Assembly: GCF_027922325.1 (NCBI RefSeq)
Contig: NZ_BSFL01000001.1
Location: 677,610-741,609, forward strand
DNA: 64,000 nt
Direction of reading: 5' to 3'
DNA from: Methylopila turkensis
GTDB taxonomy: Bacteria > Pseudomonadota > Alphaproteobacteria > Rhizobiales > Methylopilaceae
Shown here: one piece after another, positions 51,493 through 60,324 of the stretch
Layout of the letters: each line of letters opens with the position of its first letter
Numbering within the stretch: the first letter of the stretch is position 1
Notes under the pieces: model-generated
What the model saw: only the letters and a program-made list of their open reading frames with translations
Databases searched by the model: none
Told to the model about the DNA's origin: nothing
Position numbers and translations under genes: made by a program

Positions 51493-52355
51493 GACCATCC
51501 TCCGGCGGGCGGCACCGCGATCGCGCCCAGAGACAGGCGCGCGGCGTCCGAGAGCGCGCCTGCGATGCGGATCGCATGGGGCGCGGCGACATCGACGAAA
51601 TCGTCGACGCTCATGCGCTCTGCGCGGATCGTGAGGCTGACGCCCGCGACCGCGAGGCCCTCGGCGTCGAAGACGGGGGCGGCGACGGTGCGTAGCCCGT
51701 AGGCGTTTTCGCCGTCCGAGACCGCGAAGCCGCGCGCCCGCACCTCGTCGAGGCGGGCCGTCAGCGCGTCGAGGTCGATCAGCGTCCGCTCCGACAATTT
51801 CACGCGCGGGGCGGCGTCGAGATGCGCGATCTGCGCATCCCGCGGCAGATGGGCGAGGATTGCGTGGCCGAGCGCCGCGGCGTAGGCGCCGGTGCGGCTG
51901 CCCGGGCGACGGCTGACCGGCTGCGGGCCGGACTGCTCGATCCGCGCGAGATAGACCACGTCGCCCTCGTGCAACGCGCCGAACGAGGCGCTGTCGGAGA
52001 CCGACGGCACGACGTCCGCGAGCAGCGGGCGGGCGTGGAACGGCAGGTCGCGCTGGCTGAGGGCCGTGAAGCCGAGCTCCAGGCATTTGAGCGTCAGGCG
52101 AAACTTCCGCGTGCCCGCCACCGGCGCGAGATAGCCGAGCGCCGCCAGCGTGTGGGCGAAGCGGAACGCCGCTCCGCGGTCAAGCCCGGCGCGCTTCGCG
52201 ATCTCGGCGCCTGTCAGCTCGGCGGCGTCGGGGCCGAAGGCGCTCAGGACCGCGAACGTCTTGGCGACGCTGCCGACGAAGTTCTTCGCATCGCCGGACG
52301 CCGCCGATCGTCCGGCCGCTGCGGGGCGGGCGTCGACGTCAACGCTTTCGCTCAT
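51489..52355 (-). CDS. IclR-family transcription regulator
   Basis: A 288-residue regulator. The N-terminal helix-turn-helix is at about 25-85 (SVAKTFAVLSAFG, LTGAEIAKRAGLDRGAAFRFAHTLAALGYL). The C-terminal ligand domain follows (FHARPLLADVVPSVSDSASFG through RTVAAPVFDAEGLAVAGVSLT). GGAGG precedes ATG 52355. It is the first gene of the minus-strand operon and divergent from the permease gene. The 15-bp palindrome at 52397-52411 resembles known PcaR/IclR boxes (GTTCG-N5-CG) and suggests autoregulation. Confidence 0.92.
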   Translation of the reverse strand: MSESVDVDARPAAAGRSAASGDAKNFVGSVAKTFAVLSAFGPDAAELTGAEIAKRAGLDRGAAFRFAHTLAALGYLAPVAGTRKFRLTLKCLELGFTALSQRDLPFHARPLLADVVPSVSDSASFGALHEGDVVYLARIEQSGPQPVSRRPGSRTGAYAAALGHAILAHLPRDAQIAHLDAAPRVKLSERTLIDLDALTARLDEVRARGFAVSDGENAYGLRTVAAPVFDAEGLAVAGVSLTIRAERMSVDDFVDVAAPHAIRIAGALSDAARLSLGAIAVPPAGGWS

Positions 52356-52396
52356 CTCGTCCTCCCAATGGCCCGGCGCCTTGGCGGCGCTCGTAT

Positions 52397-52411
52397 GTTC
52401 GGAATGCGAAC
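52397..52411. promoter_or_regulatory. IclR-type operator near the iclR-family gene
   Basis: GTTCG-GAATG-CGAAC has perfect 5-bp arms and a 5-base spacer. It matches the pattern I recall for PcaR operators, GTTCG-N5-CG(A/C)AC. It lies about 42 bases upstream of the regulator start codon. Confidence 0.6.
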
Positions 52412-52468
52412 TTATGCTCGCTATATTCATTAGGATGGCGGGGAGATCTTGCGCTGTCAAACCCTTCC

Positions 52469-52483
52469 TGCGCAAAACGCGCA
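52469..52483. promoter_or_regulatory. IclR-type operator, site A in the permease control region
   Basis: TGCGC-AAAAC-GCGCA has perfect 5-bp arms and a 5-base spacer, the same geometry as the site at 52397-52411. It differs by one base from the site at 52572-52586. Confidence 0.58.
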
Positions 52484-52571
52484 TAAGGATTGACGATCTG
52501 CGCATTTCGGGCGATCACGCAGTGAGACTGGGCCGTCCGTGCGCGTTCGGCCTGCAACGCCAGACAAAACA

Positions 52572-52586
52572 TGCGCGAAACGCGCA
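52572..52586. promoter_or_regulatory. IclR-type operator, site B next to the permease start
   Basis: TGCGC-GAAAC-GCGCA ends 15 bases before the permease start codon, overlapping the leader just ahead of the GGGAGG ribosome site, a position suited to repression. A weaker third copy in reverse orientation (CGCCC-GAAAT-GCGCA) lies near 52499-52513. Confidence 0.58.
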
Positions 52587-52601
52587 GACAGGGAGGCTGA
52601 C

Positions 52602-53633
52602 ATGCAGGTGCCGATCAAGCGGGCGATCGAACGCGTGCCCGGCGGCATGATGGTGGTGCCGCTGCTCCTGGGCGCGTTGATCGCGACCTTCTTTCCAGGC
52701 ACGCCCAAGTTCTTCGGGTCGTTCACAGGCGCGCTGTTCTCCGGCGCGCTCACGATCCTCGCGGTGTTCTACGTCTGCATGGGCGCCTCGATCGACTTCC
52801 GCGCCACCCCCTACATCGTGAAGAAGGGCGGCACGCTGCTCGTGACCAAGGTCGGCATCGCGGTGGTGCTCGGCGTGGTGTTCGGCCAGTTCCTCGGCGA
52901 GGCTCCGGTTTCGGCCGGCATGTTCGCCGGGCTTTCCACGCTCGCGATCGTCGCCGCCATGAACGACACGAACGGCGGCCTCTACATGGCGCTGATGGGC
53001 CAGTACGGCCGCCCGCGCGACGTCGGCGCCTACACCATCATGTCGCTCGAGAGCGGCCCGTTCTTCACCATGATCACGCTGGGCGTCGCGGGGCTTTCGG
53101 CCTTTCCCTGGCAGACCATGGTCGGCGCGATCCTGCCGCTCGTCGTCGGCATGATCATCGGCAATCTCGACCGCGAGATGCGCGCCTTCCTGTCGAAGGC
53201 GGTGCCGGTGATGATCCCGTTCTTCGCCTTCGCGCTCGGCGCGGGGCTTGATCTGTCGAAGGTCTGGCAGGCGGGCCTGCTCGGCCTCGCCATGGGCGTC
53301 GGCGTCGTGGTGGTGACGGGGGTTCCGCTGTTCTTCGCCGACCGCCTGACGGGCGGCACCGGCGTCGCGGGCGTCGCCGCGGCCTCGACCGCCGGCAACG
53401 CGGCCGCGGTGCCCGCGATCGTGGCGTCGGCCAACCCGGCCTACGCCGAGGCCGCGACGCATGCGACGGTGCTGGTCGCGGCCTGCGTGGTCGTGACCGC
53501 GATCCTCGTCCCCATCGCGACCGCCTGGACCGCGCGCGTCTTCGGCCGGCCCGAAGACCGCGACGAGGGCGAGGCGACGGAGGCCGCGGCCCCGGCCGAC
53601 CCTGTTCCCACCGCCCCGACGCCCGGCCGCTGA
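52602..53633 (+). CDS. 2-keto-3-deoxygluconate permease-type transporter (KdgT family)
   Basis: A 343-residue inner-membrane transporter with about ten hydrophobic spans. [32 protein letters not shown] at the N-terminus, [18 protein letters not shown] near 125, and [14 protein letters not shown] near 270 are typical of KdgT proteins. GGGAGG precedes ATG 52602. Relatives import 2-keto-3-deoxygluconate or related acid sugars. Placement one base before an acid-sugar kinase suggests that a tetronate is the substrate here. Confidence 0.9.
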   Translation: MQVPIKRAIERVPGGMMVVPLLLGALIATFFPGTPKFFGSFTGALFSGALTILAVFYVCMGASIDFRATPYIVKKGGTLLVTKVGIAVVLGVVFGQFLGEAPVSAGMFAGLSTLAIVAAMNDTNGGLYMALMGQYGRPRDVGAYTIMSLESGPFFTMITLGVAGLSAFPWQTMVGAILPLVVGMIIGNLDREMRAFLSKAVPVMIPFFAFALGAGLDLSKVWQAGLLGLAMGVGVVVVTGVPLFFADRLTGGTGVAGVAAASTAGNAAAVPAIVASANPAYAEAATHATVLVAACVVVTAILVPIATAWTARVFGRPEDRDEGEATEAAAPADPVPTAPTPGR

Positions 53634-53634
53634 C

Positions 53635-54885
53635 ATGGATGGGCGCTGGCTCATCCTCGCCGACGACCTGACGGGAGCGGCCGACTGCGCGATCGCCTTC
53701 GCCAAGCGCGGACGGGCGGCGGCCGTCGGCTGGGGCGCGGCGCCTGCCCCGGCCGAGCGCCCGGAGGCGTTCTCCTACGACGCCGACAGCCGCAACATGA
53801 CGGCCGAGGCCGCCGCCGCACGCCACGCCGAAGCGCTCGAGACCCTGCTCGGGCCGGACCGCACGCTCTTCAAGAAGATCGATTCAACGCTGCGCGGCCA
53901 GCCGGCCGCCGAGACCGCGGCGGCGATCGCGCATCTCCGGAAGGCGGGCGCGGAGCCTTTCGGAGTGTTCGCGCCGGCCTTTCCGGGCGTCGGCCGCACC
54001 ACGATCGAAGGCCGCGTGCTGGTGGCGGGCGAGGCGCTCGAGGCGACGGAGCTCTGGCGGCGGGACCACACCTATGAGAGCGCCGACCTCGTCGAGGTGC
54101 TGGCGAGCGCCGGGGTGATGGCCAAGACCGTCGGGCTCGCCGAAATCCGCGGTCCGCTCGACGGGCTGAGGGCCGCTTTCGCGCGCCTCGCGGCGACAGG
54201 CGCCGTCGCGGTCTGCGACGCCGAAATCGACGAGGACCTCGCGCGGATTGCCGAGGCGAGCCTGCCGGCCGCGCCTGGAACCTTCTTCATCGGCTCGGCC
54301 GGTCTCGCCCATGCGCTCGCCGCCGTCCAGGCGAGGCCCGGCGCCGAACCGCCGGCGGTGGACGCTTCGGCGGCGGGCGCGCTCATCGTCGTCGGCTCGC
54401 TCGCCGCGACTTCGCGCAGGGGCGCGGCGGCGCTGCGCGACGAAGGGCTTGTCGCCCATATCCCAGCCGATCCCGAGCTGCTGCTCGAAGACATGGAAGG
54501 CCGCGCAGCCCTCGGCCGCCGCGTTTCCGAAACACTCCGGGCGGGCGAGGACGTGCTGGTCGAGATCACGATCGGCGACGCGCTCGACATGCGGCTCGGA
54601 CCGCGGCTCGCGTCCGGCCTCGCCGACGCGCTCCGGCCCGCCGCCGCCGTCATGAGCGGCTTCGCGGCGACCGGCGGCGAGACCGCCGCGGCGCTGCTCT
54701 CGCGCTTCGGCGTCCAGGGCATCCGGCTCGTCGACGAGGTCGAGCCAGGCGTCTCGCTCGGGCTCTCCATGGGCGCGCTGTCAGTGCCGGTCGCGACCAA
54801 GGCCGGGGCCTTCGGCGACGACCAGAGCCTCATCCGCATCGTGCGCGCGCTTCGCGCCGTCCGCCAGAAGGGATCCTTCGCATGA
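53635..54885 (+). CDS. Four-carbon acid-sugar kinase family protein (DUF1537)
   Basis: A 416-residue kinase of the DUF1537 family, known members of which phosphorylate D-threonate, D-erythronate, L-threonate or 3-oxo-tetronate at C4. The N-terminal substrate domain starts ILADDLTGAADCAIAFAKRG, with SYDADSRNM and KKIDSTLRG further on. The C-terminal nucleotide domain includes VVGSLAATSRRG and MSGFAATGGETAAALLSRFG. It begins one base after the permease stop and overlaps pdxA as ATGA. With PdxA2 downstream, D-threonate or D-erythronate 4-phosphate is the likely product. Confidence 0.92.
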   Translation: MDGRWLILADDLTGAADCAIAFAKRGRAAAVGWGAAPAPAERPEAFSYDADSRNMTAEAAAARHAEALETLLGPDRTLFKKIDSTLRGQPAAETAAAIAHLRKAGAEPFGVFAPAFPGVGRTTIEGRVLVAGEALEATELWRRDHTYESADLVEVLASAGVMAKTVGLAEIRGPLDGLRAAFARLAATGAVAVCDAEIDEDLARIAEASLPAAPGTFFIGSAGLAHALAAVQARPGAEPPAVDASAAGALIVVGSLAATSRRGAAALRDEGLVAHIPADPELLLEDMEGRAALGRRVSETLRAGEDVLVEITIGDALDMRLGPRLASGLADALRPAAAVMSGFAATGGETAAALLSRFGVQGIRLVDEVEPGVSLGLSMGALSVPVATKAGAFGDDQSLIRIVRALRAVRQKGSFA

Positions 54886-55880
54886 GCCGTCCGACGATCG
54901 CGATCACCATGGGCGATCCTTCCGGCATCGGGCCGGAGGTCATCATGAAGGCGCTGGCGCACGGGGACGTGCAGGCCATGTGCGCGCCGCTCGTCGTCGG
55001 CGACGCCGAACGGCTGCGGAAGGCCGGCGAGATCGTGGGCTCGTCGCTCACGGTGGAGGCCGTCGAGGACGCGGGCCACGTCCGCTTCGCGCCGGGATCC
55101 GTTCAGTGCGTCGACCTCAAGCTGGTGCCGAAGGACCATCCCTTCGGCGAGGTGTCGCCGGTCTCGGGCGAGGCCGCCTACCGGTACATCGAGAAGGCCG
55201 TGCGGGTGGTCGAGGCCGGCGCGGCCCAGGCGATCTGCACCGCGCCGCTCTCCAAGGAGGCGCTGCACGCCGCTGGCCACAAATATCCCGGCCACACCGA
55301 ACTGCTCGCGCATCTCACCGGCACGCCGGAGGTCTCGATGATGCTGGTGTCGCCCAAGCTCCGGGTCATCCACGTCACGACCCACATCGGCCTGCTGGAC
55401 GCGATCGCGAAGATCGAGCCGGGCCTCGTCGAGCGCGTCATCGCGCGCGGTCACGACGTGCTGGTGAAGGCCGGGATCGAAAACCCGAAGATCGGCGTCT
55501 GCGCCATCAACCCGCACGCCGGCGAGAACGGCCTGTTCGGCCGCGGCGAAGAGGCGAAGAAGATCACGCCTGCGGTCGAGGCGTGCAAGGCCAAGGGCTG
55601 GGACGTGCGCGGGCCGCTGCCGGCCGACACGCTGTTCTTCCTCGCGGGCCGAGGCGACTACGACATGGTGGTCGCCATGTATCACGACCAGGGCCACGGG
55701 CCGATCAAGGTGCTGGGACTCGAGGCGGGGGTGAACATCACCGTGGGGCTGCCTGTCATCCGCACGTCCGTCGACCACGGCACCGCCTTCGACATCGCCG
55801 GCAAGGGGATCGCGGACGAGGGTTCGATGGTCGAGGCGCTCCGCCAAGCGGTCGCCCTCGCGCCGAAGCGCGCGGCCTGA
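54882..55880 (+). CDS. pdxA2: PdxA-family 4-phosphate-tetronate dehydrogenase (PdxA2 type)
   Basis: A 332-residue oxidative decarboxylase homologous to 4-hydroxythreonine-4-phosphate dehydrogenase. It begins ITMGDPSGIGPEVIMKAL. Metal and substrate segments include GHTELLAHLTG near 140, VCAINPHAGENGLFGRGEE near 205 and AMYHDQGHGPIKVLG near 265. PdxA2 enzymes paired with DUF1537 kinases convert D-threonate or D-erythronate 4-phosphate to dihydroxyacetone phosphate, CO2 and NADH. The operon context favours that over pyridoxine synthesis. Confidence 0.9.
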   Translation: MSRPTIAITMGDPSGIGPEVIMKALAHGDVQAMCAPLVVGDAERLRKAGEIVGSSLTVEAVEDAGHVRFAPGSVQCVDLKLVPKDHPFGEVSPVSGEAAYRYIEKAVRVVEAGAAQAICTAPLSKEALHAAGHKYPGHTELLAHLTGTPEVSMMLVSPKLRVIHVTTHIGLLDAIAKIEPGLVERVIARGHDVLVKAGIENPKIGVCAINPHAGENGLFGRGEEAKKITPAVEACKAKGWDVRGPLPADTLFFLAGRGDYDMVVAMYHDQGHGPIKVLGLEAGVNITVGLPVIRTSVDHGTAFDIAGKGIADEGSMVEALRQAVALAPKRAA

Positions 55881-55963
55881 AGGGCCCGCGACGTTCGAGG
55901 CGATAGCCAAGACGGCGTGGAGCGGGCAATTTCTCCGGCCCACGCAATCCGGAGGCGCCCGAG

Positions 55964-56725
55964 GTGATCCGCAGCCGAGAACGCCGCGCGCAGCTCCTGG
56001 AGGCGCTGCGCGCCGGCGAGGCCGACGTCGAGGACCTCGCCGCTCGCTTCGGCGTCTCGGCCTCGACGGTGCGTCGGGACCTTCAGCGGCTGTCACGGGA
56101 CAACGCGGTCCGGCGCACCTATGGCGGCGCGATCCTTGCGAACCATCAGCCCGAGACGACGCTCGGCGAGCGCTTCGCGATCAATAACGCCGCCAAGCGC
56201 GCTATCGCGAAGGCCGCGGCGGCTCTTGTCGAGGACGGCGACACTTTGATCCTCGACGCGGGCTCGACCGTCGTCGCCTTCGCGGAGCGGCTGCGCGGCC
56301 GAAAGCTGACGATCGTGACCAACAACCTGGCGGTGCTGCCGCTTCTCGCGGACGAGCCCGGCGTCACGCTCATCGCGCTCGGCGGCGCGTTGCGGCCGAC
56401 CAGCATGGGGACCGTCGGTCCGCTCGCGATCGAGGCCATGCGGCGCATGACGGCCGACCGCGTGTTCATGAGCGCGGACGGCGTGGTGGCGGGCCGCGGC
56501 CTCTGCGAGGCGAGCCTAGAGCAGGTCGCGCTGAAGTCGCTGATGATGGCGCAGGCGCGCGAAACCGTCGTGCTCGCCGACGTGACGAAGATCGGTCGCG
56601 CCAATTGCTCGGCCTGGGCGCCTTTGCCGGCCCGATGGACGCTGGTGACCGATACCGTCGAGAAACGTGAGGAGTTTTTGGAACTCGAACGCTACGGGGC
56701 GCGCGTCGTATTCGCCGGCGGATGA
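55964..56725 (+). CDS. DeoR/GlpR-family transcription regulator
   Basis: A 253-residue regulator. The N-terminal helix-turn-helix is RSRERRAQLLEALRAGEADV, then EDLAARFGVSASTVRRDLQRL at about 1-45. The C-terminal sugar-phosphate-isomerase-like sensor includes LILDAGSTVVAFAERL and IVTNNLAVL. The start GTG 55964 has GGAGG eight bases upstream. It lies 83 bases after pdxA2 and could sense a phosphorylated intermediate such as the tetronate 4-phosphate, giving this cluster a second layer of control beside IclR. Confidence 0.9.
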   Translation: MIRSRERRAQLLEALRAGEADVEDLAARFGVSASTVRRDLQRLSRDNAVRRTYGGAILANHQPETTLGERFAINNAAKRAIAKAAAALVEDGDTLILDAGSTVVAFAERLRGRKLTIVTNNLAVLPLLADEPGVTLIALGGALRPTSMGTVGPLAIEAMRRMTADRVFMSADGVVAGRGLCEASLEQVALKSLMMAQARETVVLADVTKIGRANCSAWAPLPARWTLVTDTVEKREEFLELERYGARVVFAGG

Positions 56726-56780
56726 CACGCTGAGGCGCGTCGATTGGTCGAGGAGCCATCAGGGCTCCTCCGCGTTGCCG

Positions 56781-57431
56781 TCAGGGATCGAGCAAAGTCG
56801 CGACGAGGCTTTTCAGGTCGGCGATGTCGCTTGCGATGCGGTCGTCGCCGCGGCTCGACGACGCGTAGAAGATCCCGTCGAGCTGCAGGCTGATGGTTCG
56901 GGCCGTCCTCGCCACGTCCACCGTCCTGAAATGGGCGGCCGCGATCCCCCGGCGGATGCAGTCCTCCAGAAGGGCCTGCTCGAAGGCGTAGAACTGCGCG
57001 ATGAGCGCGCCGGCGCCGGTCCGGTCGTCGTGCGAGGCCGAATGGTCCGACATCAGCTGCGTCATGCGCGTGACCGTCTGGGCGATCGACAGATGCATGT
57101 CGAGCCACGACATGATCTCCGCGCGGGGCGTCGTCGCGGTCTCGCGGACGGCCGCGAAGCCGGCGTAGAGCTGTTCGATCGCGTAGCCGAGAGCCCGACG
57201 GAACAGGTCCTCCTTGCTTTCGAAGTAGTGGTAGATCAACGCCGGATTGATGCCGCACGCGCCCGCGATGTCGCGCATCGTGACGTTGGAATAGTGCTTC
57301 TCGGCGAAGAGCTGCAGGGCCTGTTCGAGGATCGCCTCCGTCCGCTCTGCGGGCGCGAGCCGGCGTCGCGTAGCCGTCGCGCGCGATCCTGCGGCGCTGG
57401 TCGCCGAGCGCGCAGCCTGCGCCTTTCTCAC
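56781..57431 (-). CDS. TetR-family transcription regulator
   Basis: A 216-residue regulator. A basic N-terminal extension (about 1-28) precedes the TetR DNA-binding domain (RTEAILEQALQLFAEKHYSN, then VTMRDIAGACGINPALIYHYFESKEDL). The ligand domain fills the rest. The start is GTG 57431 with GGGAGG upstream. It is divergent from the ABC/monooxygenase operon, whose promoter region holds a perfect 18-bp palindrome, so it is the probable repressor. Confidence 0.9.
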   Translation of the reverse strand: MRKAQAARSATSAAGSRATATRRRLAPAERTEAILEQALQLFAEKHYSNVTMRDIAGACGINPALIYHYFESKEDLFRRALGYAIEQLYAGFAAVRETATTPRAEIMSWLDMHLSIAQTVTRMTQLMSDHSASHDDRTGAGALIAQFYAFEQALLEDCIRRGIAAAHFRTVDVARTARTISLQLDGIFYASSSRGDDRIASDIADLKSLVATLLDP

Positions 57432-57515
57432 AGGCGCCTCCCTCGAAAATGACCGGCTGACGTCACGTCACGGCGCCTCAACTTTGCGCTGCACAATAAC
57501 CCGGTTCGGCGGCAT

Positions 57516-57533
57516 ATTAAACGGGCGTTTAAT
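57516..57533. promoter_or_regulatory. Candidate TetR operator
   Basis: ATTAAACG-GG-CGTTTAAT is a perfect palindrome with 8-bp arms, AT-rich against a GC-rich background, 40 bases before the binding-protein start codon. The geometry (two arms around a two-base centre) is that of classic TetR-family operators. Confidence 0.68.
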
Positions 57534-57573
57534 AGCGCCGCCATTGGGGGGCGCTGCGATCGGGGAGCCGACG

Positions 57574-58656
57574 ATGAAGCGTTTTGCGCGGTGCGTTGCG
57601 GTGGCTGCGGCGGTCGTGCTGGCCGCCGCCGTTCAGGTCTCCCGGCCGGCCGAGGCCGCGGCCAAAAAGACCTTCAAGGTCGGCTACAACGTCTATGTCG
57701 GCTTCATGCCGCTCAATTTCATGCAGTCCTCCGGGATCATGAAGACGTGGTCCGACAAGTACGGCGTCGACGTCCAGCTCGTGCTGATCAACGACTATGT
57801 CGCGGGCGTCAACCAGTTCATGGCCGGCGATCTCGACGCGGTCGCCCTGACCAACATGGACCAGCTTGTGATGCCCGCCGCTGGCGGTGTCGACAGCTCG
57901 CTGTTCCTGATCACCGACTATTCCAACGGCAATGACGCGATCGTCTCGAAGACTGCGAAATCTGTGAAGGAGCTCGAGGGCAAGGACCTCCATTTGCTGC
58001 AGTTCAGCGTCTCGCATTACCTGCTGAACCGGGCGCTCGTGCTGAACGGCATGAAACTCTCCTCGGTCAAGACCACCAACATCTCCGACGCCGAGATCGC
58101 GGCGGCCTTCGTCACGCAGCCGGCGATGGAGCATGCGGTGGCGTGGAAGCCGATGGTGCCGGACATGGTCAGAGGCGCGAAAGGCTCCGGGGTCATCTTT
58201 GACAGCTCGCAGATCCCCGGCGAGATCATGGACGTCGTCATCGCCAAGACCCAGACGCTCAAGGATAGCCCGGAGTTCGCCAAGGCGCTGGTCGGCGCCT
58301 GGTACGAGACGCTCGGCAAGATGAAGGCCGGCGGCGCCGAGGCGGCGCCGCTCGAGACCGCGATGGCCGCCGCGCTCGGCACCGACGCGGCGGGGCTCAA
58401 GAGCCAGATCGACACCACCCATTTCTTCCTGACCGCGCAGGAGGCGGCCGACTTCCTGACCGCGCCGAAGACCAAGGACATCTGGGACTATGTCCGCACC
58501 TTCTGCTTCGAGCAGGGGCTCTACGGGCAGGGCGCCGACAGCGTGGACTCGATCGGCATCCAGCATCCCGACGGCTCCGTCATGGGATCGGCGAAGAACG
58601 TGAAGGTTCGCATCGACCCTAGCTTCACGAAGCTCGCCGCCGAAGGAAAGCTCTGA
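57574..58656 (+). CDS. ABC transporter binding protein, NitT/TauT type (urea-carboxylase-region-like)
   Basis: A 360-residue periplasmic binding protein with signal peptide (about 1-28, VAVAAAVVLAAAVQVSRPAEA). FKVGYNVYVGFMPLNFMQSSGIM and VAGVNQFMAGDLDAVALTNMDQL are the core features. It resembles the subgroup I recall from urea carboxylase loci, though no urea carboxylase is here. GGGGAG precedes ATG 57574. It leads an operon with a permease, an ATPase, a monooxygenase, a flavin reductase and an amidase. Confidence 0.88.
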   Translation: MKRFARCVAVAAAVVLAAAVQVSRPAEAAAKKTFKVGYNVYVGFMPLNFMQSSGIMKTWSDKYGVDVQLVLINDYVAGVNQFMAGDLDAVALTNMDQLVMPAAGGVDSSLFLITDYSNGNDAIVSKTAKSVKELEGKDLHLLQFSVSHYLLNRALVLNGMKLSSVKTTNISDAEIAAAFVTQPAMEHAVAWKPMVPDMVRGAKGSGVIFDSSQIPGEIMDVVIAKTQTLKDSPEFAKALVGAWYETLGKMKAGGAEAAPLETAMAAALGTDAAGLKSQIDTTHFFLTAQEAADFLTAPKTKDIWDYVRTFCFEQGLYGQGADSVDSIGIQHPDGSVMGSAKNVKVRIDPSFTKLAAEGKL

Positions 58657-58682
58657 GCGGCCGGCGGCGGGGGCGGACCGCG

Positions 58683-59501
58683 ATGCGCCGCATCATCAAC
58701 TACGCGCCGTCGCCGGGCGTCGCCCTTCTGCTCGGCGCGGCGCCGTTCGTCGCCGTGGGGATGTTCTACCTCGCGGCGTCGGACGCACGGCTCGCGGTCG
58801 ATGCCGCCGACAAGCTGATGCCGGGCTTGTCCGCCTTCTACGCGCAGATGAGCCGGCTGATGACGCGGGTCGATCCCGCCGTCGCCCAGCCGCTGTTCTG
58901 GTACGATACCTGGTGGAGCCTATCGCGGCTGCTGCAGGGGATTGGCTGGTCGGCGCTGATCGGGATCGTCGGCGGCATCTTGATCGGCTTCATCCCCTTC
59001 CTGCGGGCGACCTTCGAGCCGCTGATCTTCGCGCTCTCGCTGATCCCGCCGCTCGCAGTGCTGCCGATCCTGTTCATCGCCTTCGGCCTCGGCGAGACGT
59101 CGAAGCTGGTGCTCATCGTGTTCGGCATCGCGCCCTTCATCGTGCGCGACGTCGTTCTTCTGGTCGCGGCAATTCCCCGCGAGCAGATCATCAAGGCGCA
59201 GACGCTCGGCGCGTCGACCTGGCAGATGATCGTCGACGTGGTGCTGCCGCAGGCGCTGCCGCGGCTGATCGAGTCGGTCAGGCTGTCGCTCGGCTCCGCC
59301 TGGCTGTTCGTGATCGCGGCCGAGGCGATCACCGCGGAGGGCGGCCTCGGCTACCGCATCTTCCTCGTGCGCCGCTATCTCGCGATGGACGTGATCCTGC
59401 CTTACGTCGTTTGGATCACGCTGCTGGCCTTCCTGCTCGACTACGCGCTGAGGAAGCTCTCCGCCGCCGCCTTCCCCTGGGCGAAGCTCCGGGAGGCGTG
59501 A
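58683..59501 (+). CDS. ABC transporter permease, NitT/TauT type
   Basis: A 272-residue inner-membrane permease with about six hydrophobic helices. IGIVGGILIGFIPFLRATFEPL and the EAA-type loop IIKAQTLGASTWQMIVDVVLPQALPRLIESV near residues 170-200 identify it. It begins 26 bases after the binding-protein gene and four bases before the ATPase gene, forming one import system. Confidence 0.92.
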   Translation: MRRIINYAPSPGVALLLGAAPFVAVGMFYLAASDARLAVDAADKLMPGLSAFYAQMSRLMTRVDPAVAQPLFWYDTWWSLSRLLQGIGWSALIGIVGGILIGFIPFLRATFEPLIFALSLIPPLAVLPILFIAFGLGETSKLVLIVFGIAPFIVRDVVLLVAAIPREQIIKAQTLGASTWQMIVDVVLPQALPRLIESVRLSLGSAWLFVIAAEAITAEGGLGYRIFLVRRYLAMDVILPYVVWITLLAFLLDYALRKLSAAAFPWAKLREA

Positions 59502-59505
59502 AGCG

Positions 59506-60321
59506 ATGACCGAGATCCGGTTCGAGAAGGTCTGGAAGGAGTACGGCTCCGCCATCGTGCTCGAGAACGTCGACCTGACGCTCGCCGACCACGAGTTCCT
59601 CGTCGTCATCGGTCCAAGCGGCGTCGGCAAGACCACGCTGCTGCGCCTTCTGCTGGCCCAGGAGCGTCCGACCCGGGGCCGCATCCTGCTCGACGGCGCG
59701 GAGATCGCCGCCGAGCCGACCGCGGACCGCGGCGTCGTGTTCCAGCGCTATTCGGTGTTCCCGCACAAGACCGTGCTGGCCAACGTCATGCTTGGCCCGC
59801 AATGGGCCGGCTCCCCGCTACTCGGGCGGCTGTTCGGCGCGCGCAGGCGGGCGCTCCGGGAGCGGGCCATGGCGCTGCTCGACCGCGTCGGGCTGGCGGA
59901 ACACGCAAAGAAGTATCCCGCGCAGCTCTCGGGCGGCATGCAGCAGCGCCTCGCGCTCGCGCAGTCGCTGATCAACAAACCGAAGGTGCTGCTGCTGGAC
60001 GAACCCTTCGGCGCGCTCGACCCCGGGTCGCGGCGGGCGATGCATGTGCTCGTCCGCGAGCTCTGGGAAGAGCAGGCGATGACGATCGTGATGGTGACCC
60101 ACGACCTGATGGAGGCGTTCCATCTCGGCACCCGGGTCGTCGCGATCGACAGACCCCGCCGCGACCCGCAGGCGCCGGAACGCTACGGCGCGACCATCAC
60201 GTCCGACTTCTGCGCCAAACCCCGCATCGTGCGCGACAGCTTCCGCTTCGAGGCCGCGCGCTTGCGCGCCGCCGCGGAGCGCGAGGCGGACGCGCCGTTC
60301 CTGACCCGAGAGAGAGACTGA
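59506..60321 (+). CDS. ABC transporter ATP-binding protein, NitT/TauT type
   Basis: A 271-residue ATPase. Walker A is GPSGVGKTTLL near residue 39, the signature is LSGGMQQRLALAQSL near 145, Walker B is VLLLDEPFGALDP near 165, and the switch His is in VTHDLMEAFHLG. The C-terminal region beyond 215 is longer than the core domain and basic. It starts four bases after the permease stop. Confidence 0.93.
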   Translation: MTEIRFEKVWKEYGSAIVLENVDLTLADHEFLVVIGPSGVGKTTLLRLLLAQERPTRGRILLDGAEIAAEPTADRGVVFQRYSVFPHKTVLANVMLGPQWAGSPLLGRLFGARRRALRERAMALLDRVGLAEHAKKYPAQLSGGMQQRLALAQSLINKPKVLLLDEPFGALDPGSRRAMHVLVRELWEEQAMTIVMVTHDLMEAFHLGTRVVAIDRPRRDPQAPERYGATITSDFCAKPRIVRDSFRFEAARLRAAAEREADAPFLTRERD

Positions 60322-60324
60322 CCC

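Noticed and set aside
54882..55880. Assignment of the PdxA-family gene to pyridoxine synthesis
   Set aside because: Overlap with a DUF1537 kinase and co-location with a sugar-acid permease favour the PdxA2 catabolic role.
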